DNA of 6,459 nt from Spirochaetes bacterium RBG_16_67_19 (GTDB taxonomy: Bacteria > Spirochaetota > Spirochaetia > SZUA-6 > DRHE01): NCBI GenBank assembly GCA_001829505.1, contig MIBK01000088.1, positions 7,254 to 13,712 of the forward strand. Reading direction: 5' to 3'. A program made the position numbers and the translations under genes. The notes under the pieces were generated by a model. That model made no database searches. It saw only the letters and a list, made by a program, of their open reading frames with translations, and was not told where the DNA came from. Shown here in pieces: positions 1-6,160 of the stretch (its first letter is position 1; the number at the start of each line of letters is the position of its first letter).

Positions 1-410
1 AGGCGGATGTGGTCCGACTGCTCGGGAACCGGCTCAGCCCTGCGGCGCAGGACAGAGCGCACGCGGGCTACCAGCACCTTGGGACTGAAGGGCTTGGTGA
101 CGTAGTCGTCGGCGCCCAGCTCCAGGCCGGCCACCACGTCGCTTTCCTCGCCGCGGGCGGTCAGCATAACCACCGGGATGCTGCGGGTGGCCTCGGCCGC
201 CTTCAGCCGGCGGCAGACCTCCCGGCCGTCCACGCCGGGCAGCATCAGGTCCAGCAGGATCAGGCCGGGAGGGTTGGCCGCCGCCACGGCTAGGCCCTTC
301 TCGCCGCTCTCGGCGATGCGCGGCCGGAAGCCCTCGCGCTTCAGGTTGTAGGCGATCAGCTCGGCGATGTCCTTCTCGTCCTCGACGATCAGAATCGTCT
401 CGTGCGCCAC
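1..410 (-). CDS. phoB: PhoB/PhoP-type response regulator, receiver domain (3' end outside window)
   Basis: The 136 visible residues form a complete CheY-like receiver domain that takes phosphate from a sensor kinase. The beta-1 acidic cluster is in ILIVEDE (E10, D11), the phosphoacceptor is D54 in ILLDLMLPGVDG, the switch threonine is T84 in VVMLTARG, and the conserved lysine is K106 in DDYVTKPFSP. The tail KVLVARVRSVLRR is the usual lead into an OmpR/PhoB winged-helix DNA-binding domain, which would lie beyond position 1. The start is GTG at 410. AAGGAGG, overlapping the phoU TAA stop, lies 4 nt upstream, so translation is probably coupled to phoU. Placement straight after pstSCAB-phoU makes a phosphate-starvation regulator by far the likeliest identity, and a PhoR-type kinase may follow outside the window. 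The receiver is certain; the PhoB assignment rests on context and on the unseen C-terminal domain. Confidence 0.85.
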   Translation of the reverse strand, partial: MAHETILIVEDEKDIAELIAYNLKREGFRPRIAESGEKGLAVAAANPPGLILLDLMLPGVDGREVCRRLKAAEATRSIPVVMLTARGEESDVVAGLELGADDYVTKPFSPKVLVARVRSVLRRRAEPVPEQSDHIR

Positions 411-414
411 CCCC

Positions 415-421
415 CCTCCTT
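415..421 (-). promoter_or_regulatory. Ribosome binding site of the response regulator, overlapping the phoU stop
   Basis: On the minus strand the phoU stop TAA (422-420) runs directly into AAGGAGG, followed by a G run and the GTG start at 410. The shared bases support re-initiation by ribosomes finishing phoU and fix the GTG as the start. Confidence 0.75.
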
Positions 422-1079
422 ACACGTTCAGCTCGACGCGCTCGCCGGTGGCGCTGTAGACCACCCATTCGCAGATGTTGGTCACGTGGTCGCCGATGCG
501 CTCCAGGAAGCGGCTGATGAACAGCAGCGAGATGGACTGCGAGATCAGCCCCGAGTTTCCGGCTATCGCGGTAAACACCTCATGCTGGACCGCGTTGTGC
601 AGCTCGTCGATCTGCTGGTCGCGCTGGGCCACTTCCCGGGCCCGTTCCGCGTCGTTGTCCAGGAAGGCGGTCAGCACGTCGCGGATCATGCCGATGCCCA
701 GCTCGGCCATGCGCGGGATGTCGATCAGCGGCTTCATGTAGGTTTCCGGCAGCAGGCGCAGGGTGCCCTTGGCCACGTGCAGTGCGTGGTCGCCCATGCG
801 CTCCAGCTGGGTGACGATTTTCAGGCTGGTGACCAGCTTGCGCAGATCGGTGGCCACGGGCTGCTCCCGGGCAATGAGCACGACGCAGCGCTCCTCGATT
901 TCCTGTTCCATGCGGTTGATGGCCGCGTCCCCGGCGACCACCGTCTGAGCCAGCTCCCCGTCCTTGCGGACCAGGCTTTCCACGGCCCGGCGCAGGGCCT
1001 CTTCCACCATCACGCCCATGCGCAGGATCTCCTGATGCAGGGCGGCCAGCTCCTCCGTGAACACCTGACGGGTGCCCAT
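420..1079 (-). CDS. phoU: Phosphate signalling/transport regulator PhoU
   Basis: The 219-residue protein is cytoplasmic and helical, with two tandem PhoU repeats. Each repeat ends in the family's metal-binding signature: ERMGDHA at residues 93-99 and ERIGDHVTNICEWVVY at 193-208. There is no membrane segment or signal peptide. In the family PhoU bridges the Pst transporter and the PhoR sensor, keeping PhoB inactive when phosphate is plentiful and limiting Pst uptake. The ATG start at 1079 shares its A with the pstB stop (TGATG), and GGGAGG at 1093-1088 gives an 8-nt spacing. The frame stays open far upstream of this ATG, but that stretch is antisense-like shadow within pstB and does not resemble PhoU. 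Its length is slightly below the roughly 235 residues of the E. coli protein. Position between pstB and the regulator is the classic arrangement. Confidence 0.96.
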   Translation of the reverse strand: MGTRQVFTEELAALHQEILRMGVMVEEALRRAVESLVRKDGELAQTVVAGDAAINRMEQEIEERCVVLIAREQPVATDLRKLVTSLKIVTQLERMGDHALHVAKGTLRLLPETYMKPLIDIPRMAELGIGMIRDVLTAFLDNDAERAREVAQRDQQIDELHNAVQHEVFTAIAGNSGLISQSISLLFISRFLERIGDHVTNICEWVVYSATGERVELNV

Positions 1080-1903
1080 CAACCGAACCTCCCGGAAATG
1101 TAGTCCTCGGTGCGCTTGTCCCGGGGCCGGACGAAGAGCTCCTCGGTGGGCGCGTACTCCACCAGGAAGCCGGTCCGCCCCTCGTCCACCATCAGGAAGC
1201 AGGTATAGTCGGATATGCGGGAAGCCTGCTGCATGTTGTGGGTCACGATCACGATGGTATACCGGCGGGCCAGTTCCGTCATCAGCTCCTCGATCTTCAG
1301 GGTGGCGATCGGATCCAGCGCCGAGGCGGGCTCGTCCATGAGGATGATGTCCGGCTCGATGGCGATGGAGCGGGCGATGCACAGGCGCTGCTGCTGGCCC
1401 CCGGACAGGCGCAGGGCGTTCTGGGCCAGCTTGTCCTTCACTTCGTCCCACAGGGCGGCGGAGCGCAGGCTTTTCTCCACCAGCTCGTCCATGTTCCCGC
1501 GGTAGCCGTTGATGCGAGCCCCCCAGGCGATGTTCTCGTAGATGGACTTGGGGAAGGGGTTGGGCTTTTGGAACACCATGCCGATGCGCCGGCGCACCTC
1601 CACCGGGTCCACCTGCGGGTCGTAGATGTTGCGGCCGTGGTACAGCACCTCCCCGGTGGTGTGGGTGCCGGGCATCAGCTCGTTCATGCGGTTGAGGGAG
1701 CGCAGCACCGTGCTCTTGCCGCAGCCGGAAGGGCCGATGATCGCGGTGATGCGGTTCTTCCGGAAGGCCAGCTCGATGTCCCGCACGGCATGGAAGCTGC
1801 CGTAGTGGATGTTGAGCCTGCGGGTCTGGATGGCCGGTTCGGCGGCGGAGGACTCTCCGGCGGGCTCGTGTCCGGCTTCCGAACGCTTGATCGTCAGTTG
1901 CAT
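1079..1903 (-). CDS. pstB: Phosphate ABC transporter ATP-binding protein PstB
   Basis: This is a 274-residue nucleotide-binding subunit that drives phosphate import through PstC and PstA. All ABC ATPase elements are intact: Walker [10 protein letters not shown] (57-65), the Q-loop segment [17 protein letters not shown] (109-125), signature LSGGQQQR (166-173), Walker B IILMDEP (186-192) with the catalytic E191, and switch histidine H222 in VTHNMQQA. The FQKPNPFP stretch, LNRMN after Walker A and the C-terminal [10 protein letters not shown] are PstB-specific, separating it from other ABC importers. The first 26 residues precede the fold and look like an unstructured, Glu/Ser/Ala-rich extension. 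The ATG at 1903 has GGAGG at 1917-1913, inside the end of pstA, and lies 3 nt past the pstA stop. The final TGA overlaps the phoU ATG by one base. Confidence 0.98.
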   Translation of the reverse strand: MQLTIKRSEAGHEPAGESSAAEPAIQTRRLNIHYGSFHAVRDIELAFRKNRITAIIGPSGCGKSTVLRSLNRMNELMPGTHTTGEVLYHGRNIYDPQVDPVEVRRRIGMVFQKPNPFPKSIYENIAWGARINGYRGNMDELVEKSLRSAALWDEVKDKLAQNALRLSGGQQQRLCIARSIAIEPDIILMDEPASALDPIATLKIEELMTELARRYTIVIVTHNMQQASRISDYTCFLMVDEGRTGFLVEYAPTEELFVRPRDKRTEDYISGRFG

Positions 1904-1906
1904 GCC

Positions 1907-3151
1907 TTACTCCCTCCGGCTGCGGCTGATGCGGTCGCGCAGCAGGATGGCCGCGGTGTTCATGGCCAGCAGGAGCACCAGCAGCACGATGATGGCCGCG
2001 GCGGCCACGTTGCGGAACTCCGCCTGAGGCCGGGCGGTCCACTGGTAGATCTGGATGGGCAGGGTCGTGAACCTGGAGAAGATGGAGCTGGGATCCAGGG
2101 CCACGAAGGTGGAGGCCCCCACCACCACCAGGGGCGCGGTCTCTCCAATGGCCCGGGAGACGGCCAGGATGGTTCCGGTGAGGATGCGGTCCAAGGATCC
2201 GGGCAGCACGTGATGCCAGATGGTCTGCCACTTGGTGGCCCCCAGCGCGTAGCTGGAGTAGCGCAGGCCGCGGGGCACCGCGCGGATGGCCTCCTGGGAG
2301 TTTATGATCACCAGCGGCAGCACCAGCAGGGCCAGGGTCAGGCCCCCCGACAGGATGGTGCGCCCGTTGGCGGTGGAGGAGTCCCCCACTGCGAACGCGG
2401 CGCCGCTGGTCAGGCCCACCAGCAGGCGCACGAACACGGCCAGGCCCAGGATTCCGTAGATGATCGAAGGGACTCCGGCCAGGTTGTAGATATTCAGCTG
2501 CAGGAGGCGCGTGAAAAAGTTTTCGCGGGCGTATTCCTCCAGGTAGATGGCGGCCCCTACGCCCAACGGGAAGGCTACCACCACCACGATCAAGACCATC
2601 CACAGGCTGCCCAGCACGGCGGTGCGCACCCCGGCCTTTTCCGGGACGCTGGCCTGTGCGGCAAGAAGGAAGCGCCAGCTCACCCAGGAGCGGAAGCGCA
2701 GGGCGGCTTCGGGATGGTTCTGCGCCCGCCACTCCAGGATCTGCCCGCGCTGCAACAGCGACGCGGCCAGGGGCCAGCTCGCGATCACCCGCAGCTTGGC
2801 CACCCGCTCGATGACCAGCTCGTAGAGCTCCTCCCGGCTGCGTTCGGCCAGGGGCTTTTCGGACTCCAGGCGCCGGATCAACCCGCCGGACAGGCGGGAG
2901 GTGAGGATCTCGCCCAGCTCCTCGGGTTGCAGGCGCTTCAGCGGCCTGCCTTCCTGCCCCAGACTGGCCGGGTCGATGTCGAACTGCAGGGCTACCACCC
3001 CAAAGGAGTCGTTGACGATGCTGAGCAGCAGGGCGGCCAGCGCTACGATCCCTACCAGGGTGGACATAAGGAAGAGGATCTTCCAGACCGCGGCGAGCTT
3101 CTGCCGGCGCCCGAGGTGCGGCCGGAAGGCCGGCAGATCGACCTGCCTCAC
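1907..3151 (-). CDS. pstA: Phosphate ABC transporter permease PstA, long form with extra loop domain
   Basis: The 414-residue inner-membrane permease pairs with PstC to form the phosphate channel. The core from about residue 176 is a typical binding-protein-dependent permease. Membrane segments lie near 177-204, 221-247, 265-284, 322-348 and 381-405, with the EAA-type ATPase-docking loop at 286-320 (QEAIRAVPRGL, YALGATKWQT, HHVLPGS) and SRAIGETAPL at 332-341. The N-terminal part differs from the roughly 300-residue E. coli type. After a first helix near 22-46 comes a charged, mostly helical stretch of about 130 residues (47-175) before helix two, predicted outside the membrane. Longer PstA proteins with such a domain exist in several phyla, so this is a variant and not damage. 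The start is GTG at 3151, 4 nt overlapped with the pstC stop (GTGA), preceded by AGGAGG with 7 nt spacing. Confidence 0.96.
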   Translation of the reverse strand: MRQVDLPAFRPHLGRRQKLAAVWKILFLMSTLVGIVALAALLLSIVNDSFGVVALQFDIDPASLGQEGRPLKRLQPEELGEILTSRLSGGLIRRLESEKPLAERSREELYELVIERVAKLRVIASWPLAASLLQRGQILEWRAQNHPEAALRFRSWVSWRFLLAAQASVPEKAGVRTAVLGSLWMVLIVVVVAFPLGVGAAIYLEEYARENFFTRLLQLNIYNLAGVPSIIYGILGLAVFVRLLVGLTSGAAFAVGDSSTANGRTILSGGLTLALLVLPLVIINSQEAIRAVPRGLRYSSYALGATKWQTIWHHVLPGSLDRILTGTILAVSRAIGETAPLVVVGASTFVALDPSSIFSRFTTLPIQIYQWTARPQAEFRNVAAAAIIVLLVLLLAMNTAAILLRDRISRSRRE

Positions 3152-4041
3152 TCGTACACCTCCTGGAACCGGCGCACGATGCGCCGGCTGATGATGTTAA
3201 GAAGCAGGGTGATCAGGAACAGCAGGATGCCGATGGCGAAGATCGAGTTGTAGTCCACCGTGTCGTATCCCAGGTCCCCGCCGGAGATGCGCACGATGTA
3301 GCCGGTCATGGTCTCGGCGGAGCGGAAGGGATTGGCGGTCAGGGCGGAGCCGGCCCCTGCGGCCAGGGCCACGATCATGGTCTCCCCGATGGCCCGGGAC
3401 AGCCCGACGATGAAGGCCGCCGCCACCCCGGAGATGCCGGCCGGGACGACGATCGACAGGGAGGTTTCCAGCCGGGTGGCCCCCAGGGCGAAGGCTGCCT
3501 CCTTGAGGGAGCGGGGCACGGCCCCCAGGGCGTCTTCGCTCATGGAGGCGATCAGCGGCAGGATCAGGATGCCGATGGCGATCCCCGCGGAGGCGGTGTT
3601 GTAGATGCTCACCACGTTCTCGCCGAAGATCGAGCGCAGCAGCGGAGTGATGAAGGTCAGCGCGAAGTAGCCGTACACCACCGTGGGGATGCCGGCCAGC
3701 ACTTCCAGGATCGGCTTGAGCACGGCGCGCACCCGGGAGCTGGCGTACTGGCTCAGGTAGACGGCCACGAACAGCCCCAGGGGGGCGGCGATCAGCATGG
3801 CGATCAGGCTGGTCATCAGCGTGGCGCTGGCCAGCGGCAGGATGCCGAACTCCCCGATGGCCGGCTGCCACTTGGTGGCCGTAAAGAACTTCCACACCGA
3901 GATTTCGCCGCTGGCGAAGAAGCGCAGGGACTCCGCCCCGAGGGTCAGCACGATGCCCGCGGTGACCAGGATGGAGACCACCGCGAACAGCAGCAGGGTG
4001 AGCTGGATGGCCAGCTCACCCGCGCGCAGCTTCTTGTTCAG
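3148..4041 (-). CDS. pstC: Phosphate ABC transporter permease PstC, probable CTG start
   Basis: As called here this is a 297-residue membrane permease, normal for PstC. Membrane segments lie near 12-35, 67-96, 107-135, 151-166, 203-231 and 267-289. PstC features include FGILPLASATLMTS, LEVLAGIPTVVYGYFAL, NTASAGIAIGILILPLI, an EAA loop at about 168-205 (AVPRSLKEAAFALGATR), and GLSRAIGETMIVALAAG. It forms the channel with PstA. The start is the problem: the first in-frame GTG (3981) falls inside helix one and removes its first half plus the basic N-terminus NKKLRAGELAIQ. No in-frame ATG, GTG or TTG lies between 3981 and the pstS stop. CTG at 4041-4039 overlaps the pstS TGA (CTGA) and has AAGGG at 4052-4048 with 6 nt spacing, so I chose it. 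Identity is certain; the start is inferred. A conservative alternative is the GTG at 3981 (277 residues). Confidence 0.94.
   Translation of the reverse strand: MNKKLRAGELAIQLTLLLFAVVSILVTAGIVLTLGAESLRFFASGEISVWKFFTATKWQPAIGEFGILPLASATLMTSLIAMLIAAPLGLFVAVYLSQYASSRVRAVLKPILEVLAGIPTVVYGYFALTFITPLLRSIFGENVVSIYNTASAGIAIGILILPLIASMSEDALGAVPRSLKEAAFALGATRLETSLSIVVPAGISGVAAAFIVGLSRAIGETMIVALAAGAGSALTANPFRSAETMTGYIVRISGGDLGYDTVDYNSIFAIGILLFLITLLLNIISRRIVRRFQEVYE
3159..3164 (-). promoter_or_regulatory. Ribosome binding site of pstA
   Basis: A perfect AGGAGG inside the last codons of pstC, with 7 nt to the GTG at 3151, decides that start over any downstream ATG. It suggests that pstA is translated efficiently despite its GTG codon. 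Confidence 0.75.
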
Positions 4042-5021
4042 TAGGCGCCCTTCAGGGCATCCAGCCAGGTCTGCTTGGCTTTCTTCAGCGCCTCGGCCTC
4101 GGCGGGGAAATAACCGACCGAGCGGATTTCCTCGTTCACGTAGGTCAGGTAGAAGGCCAGGAAAGCGGCGACCTGGGGCTTCTCGCGCATGATCCTGGCG
4201 GTGGAGTACAGGAACAGGGGGCGAGCCAGGGGGTAGGTCGCCTTGTTGACCGTTTCGGCGCTAGGCACCACGCCGCCAATAGCCAGCACGCTCAGCTTGT
4301 CCTTGTTCTCCTGGTAGTAGGCGTAGCCGAAGAAGCCGACGGCGTAGGGGCTGCCTTCCACGCCCTGCACCAGCACGTTGTCGTCCTCGCTCAACTGGAG
4401 ATTTGCGGCGCCAAGGATGGGCTCCTTCTTCTTGCCGAACACGTCCTCGACGAAGTAATCGAAGGTGCCGCTGTCGGTGCCCGGGATGAAGCGCAGGATA
4501 TCCTGGGCGGGCCACTTGGGGTTTACATCGGACCATTCCCGGGCGGTGGAGAAGATCAGCTTCAGCTCGTCCTTGGTGGCGCTGGTGACGAAGGTGTTCT
4601 TCTTGTTCACCACCACGGCCAGGGCGTCGGTGCCGATGCGGAACTCAATGGGCTCGCGGCCGATCTTCCGGGCGGCTTCCACCTCGCTGGACTTGATGGC
4701 CCGGCTGGAGTTGGCGATGTCGGTTTCCCCGGCCACGCAGAAGCGCTCCAGGCCGGCGCCGCTGCCGATGGAGTCCACCGTGATGTTGCCGTTGTACCCC
4801 TCATCCCTGAAGCGTTCCACCATCCGCTCGGACAGCGGATACACGGTGGAACTGCCGGCGCTGATGATGCCGCCGCTTACCTTGAGCGGGTTCACCCCGG
4901 GCAGCAGGGGGTCATCGGACTGTTGGGTTACCCACTCGAAGCCCTTCTTCATGCTTTGAGCGCTCAGCAGGGACGCGGCGGCCACGAGCAGCAGCAACGC
5001 GACCATGGCGATTTTCTTCAT
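4038..5021 (-). CDS. pstS: Phosphate-binding periplasmic protein PstS
   Basis: The 327-residue substrate-binding protein captures phosphate and delivers it to PstC/PstA. A classical signal peptide occupies about residues 1-22 (MKK start, hydrophobic core VALLLLVAAASLL). There is no lipobox cysteine, so the protein is probably soluble and exported. The mature protein has the PstS phosphate-binding loops in order: SAGSSTVYPLSE (54-65), DSIGSGAGLERF (83-94), TDIANSSRAI (100-109) and PGTDSGTFDYF (180-190), the last supplying backbone and side-chain contacts in the family. The start is ATG at 5021 with a strong TAAGGAGG 6 nt upstream. The internal Met24 would lack the signal peptide. It is the first gene of the operon, directly downstream of the Pho-box-like repeats, and overlaps pstC by 4 nt with no intervening hairpin, unlike operons where pstS is separated to allow excess expression. 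Confidence 0.97.
   Translation of the reverse strand: MKKIAMVALLLLVAAASLLSAQSMKKGFEWVTQQSDDPLLPGVNPLKVSGGIISAGSSTVYPLSERMVERFRDEGYNGNITVDSIGSGAGLERFCVAGETDIANSSRAIKSSEVEAARKIGREPIEFRIGTDALAVVVNKKNTFVTSATKDELKLIFSTAREWSDVNPKWPAQDILRFIPGTDSGTFDYFVEDVFGKKKEPILGAANLQLSEDDNVLVQGVEGSPYAVGFFGYAYYQENKDKLSVLAIGGVVPSAETVNKATYPLARPLFLYSTARIMREKPQVAAFLAFYLTYVNEEIRSVGYFPAEAEALKKAKQTWLDALKGAY
4048..4052 (-). promoter_or_regulatory. Weak ribosome binding site supporting the CTG start of pstC
   Basis: AAGGG within the penultimate codons of pstS lies 6 nt before the CTG at 4041. It is weaker than the SD sequences of pstS and pstA and is the only purine-rich match near the pstS/pstC junction. Confidence 0.45.
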
Positions 5022-5027
5022 GCATTG

Positions 5028-5035
5028 CCTCCTTA
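5028..5035 (-). promoter_or_regulatory. Strong ribosome binding site of pstS
   Basis: TAAGGAGG on the minus strand, 6 nt upstream of the ATG at 5021, is one of the strongest SD matches in the window. It suits the high demand for a binding protein. Confidence 0.8.
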
Positions 5036-5049
5036 CGGATTGTTGCTGC

Positions 5050-5060
5050 GGATATAAGTA
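5050..5060. promoter_or_regulatory. AT-rich -10-like element in the divergent pstS/pdxA region
   Basis: This is the only AT-rich patch in the 98-nt intergenic space. On the plus strand it reads TATAAG at 5053-5058, matching TATAAT at 5 of 6 positions and facing pdxA. On the minus strand it reads TATATC at 5055-5050, matching at 4 of 6 and facing pstS. No good -35 hexamer sits at 16 to 18 nt on either side. That is expected for an activator-dependent pst promoter but makes the pdxA direction uncertain. Confidence 0.35.
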
Positions 5061-5069
5061 GGCAGGGGA

Positions 5070-5113
5070 GATGAGCCGGTCGTTAGCGAAGCGTTAGGAA
5101 ACGGTTAGAAAGG
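5070..5113 (-). promoter_or_regulatory. Pho-box-like tandem direct repeats upstream of pstS
   Basis: On the minus strand the core hexamers CTAACC (5108-5103), CTAACG (5097-5092) and CTAACG (5086-5081) recur at exactly 11-bp intervals, each preceded by a pyrimidine-rich pentamer such as TTTCC. A degenerate fourth unit, CTCATC (5075-5070), keeps the phase. PhoB-type regulators bind 11-bp direct repeats on one face of the helix, as in the E. coli CTGTCAT-type Pho box. Spacing, strand and position upstream of a pst operon that encodes its own regulator all agree. The hexamer differs from the E. coli sequence, so this is a lineage-specific box inferred from architecture. The repeats also sit just before the pdxA start and may influence that gene. 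Confidence 0.65.
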
Positions 5114-5119
5114 TAGCCG

Positions 5120-6160
5120 TTGACCGACGATCGATGCATAATGCCGATCATGCCGCGCGCCGATCCGCTGCCAGTCGTGGGGATCACCATGGGCGATCCG
5201 GCGGGCATCGGGCCCGAGATCATCGCCCGCGCCCTGACCGACCCCGGCGTCGCCGCCCGGGCCCGCTGCGTGGTCTACGGCGACGCGCGAGTCATGGAGC
5301 GGGCCCTGGCCTTGACCGGAGCCGCTGCAGCCGCGGGGGCGATCCAGCTCGTCGATCTGGCCAATGCCGATCCCGCGGCCTTCCCGACCGGGCGGGTGTC
5401 CGCGCTCTGCGGGCGGGCCTCCTGGGAGTATGTGAAGGCCGCCGCCAACGCCGCGCTGGCCGGCGGGCTGGACGCCGTGGCGACCGCGCCGCTCAACAAG
5501 GAAGCGGTCGCCGCCGCGCGCGTTCCGCACGTGGGCCACACCGAAATGCTGGGCGCGCTGGCCCGGGTCGAGAACCCCCTCACCATGTTCGAGACCCTCG
5601 GGCTGCGCGTTTTCTTCTTGTCCCGGCACGTTTCCCTGCGCCAGGCCTGCGAGCTGGTCCTCCGGCCGCAGATTGTGGATTGCCTGAGGCGCTGCGCGGC
5701 GGCGCTCGCCCGGCTCGGCATCCAAGGGGCGATCGCCGTGGCGGGCTTGAATCCCCATTGCGGAGAGCACGGGCTGTTCGGAGACGAGGAGGGCCGCGAG
5801 ATCCAGCCCGCGATCGCCGAAGCCCGGGCCCTGGGCATCGCGGTGGAGGGGCCGCTCGGGGCCGATTCGGTTTTCCACCTGGCGCGGACCGGGCGCTACG
5901 CCGCGGTGCTGTCCCTTTACCACGACCAGGGACACATCGCCTGCAAGACCCTGGATTTCCAGCGCACCGTTTCGCTGACCCTCGGCCTGCCCTTCCTGCG
6001 CACGAGCGTGGATCACGGCACGGCCTTCGACATCGCCTGGAAAGGGAAGGCCTCCGCGGTGAGCATGAGCGAGGCCATCTACGCGGCGGCGCGCTACGCG
6101 AAGTCGTACCGCGGCGAAGTCGTGCCGCCGGGGCGCGGTTCTACAGCCCGTACACCTTGA
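5120..6160 (+). CDS. pdxA: 4-hydroxythreonine-4-phosphate dehydrogenase family protein (PdxA or PdxA2-like)
   Basis: A 346-residue metal- and NAD-dependent dehydrogenase. PdxA oxidises 4-phosphohydroxy-L-threonine in the DXP-dependent pyridoxal phosphate pathway. With numbering from the TTG start, the motifs are PVVGITMGDPAGIGPE (18-33), TAPLNKEA (122-129), GHTEML (139-144), RHVSL (169-173), GLNPHCGE (209-216), LYHDQG (266-271) and TSVDHGTAFDIA (295-306). H170, H213 and H268 match the three metal-binding histidines of the E. coli enzyme. The HDQGHIA and AFDIA wording resembles the PdxA2 branch, which acts on D-threonate/erythronate 4-phosphate, so exact substrate is open; no partner kinase is visible. 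The TTG at 5120 has GAAAGG 6 nt upstream. ATG at 5141 or 5150 also fits family length but lacks an SD. The last 15 or so residues are a non-conserved tail. Transcribed divergently from pst. Confidence 0.93.
   Translation: MTDDRCIMPIMPRADPLPVVGITMGDPAGIGPEIIARALTDPGVAARARCVVYGDARVMERALALTGAAAAAGAIQLVDLANADPAAFPTGRVSALCGRASWEYVKAAANAALAGGLDAVATAPLNKEAVAAARVPHVGHTEMLGALARVENPLTMFETLGLRVFFLSRHVSLRQACELVLRPQIVDCLRRCAAALARLGIQGAIAVAGLNPHCGEHGLFGDEEGREIQPAIAEARALGIAVEGPLGADSVFHLARTGRYAAVLSLYHDQGHIACKTLDFQRTVSLTLGLPFLRTSVDHGTAFDIAWKGKASAVSMSEAIYAAARYAKSYRGEVVPPGRGSTARTP

Noticed and set aside
34..468. A 144-codon minus-strand frame over the response regulator
   Set aside because: It is out of frame with the intact receiver domain starting at 410 and consists mostly of Arg, Gly and Pro.
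402..1103. A 233-codon plus-strand frame opposite phoU
   Set aside because: Antisense shadow of phoU with His/Gln/Asp-rich sequence and no supporting SD.
1080..2732. Upstream extension of the phoU frame through pstB and into pstA (770 codons in total)
   Set aside because: The frame is open only because of the codon bias of the overlapped genes. PhoU homology starts at the ATG at 1079, which has its own SD.
1238..3253. A 671-codon open frame on the plus strand opposite pstB and pstA
   Set aside because: Its translation is Gln/His/Gly-rich low-complexity with no motif, and it is antisense to two clearly conserved genes. Long antisense frames are expected at this GC content.
3979..3981. GTG as the start of pstC
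   Set aside because: It lies within the first membrane helix, removes the basic N-terminus and has no purine-rich SD nearby; retained only as a fallback.
5120..5142. TTGACC plus CATAAT as a sigma-70 promoter inside the pdxA start region
   Set aside because: The spacing is only 11 nt, far from 17, and the TTGACC overlaps the candidate TTG start codon.
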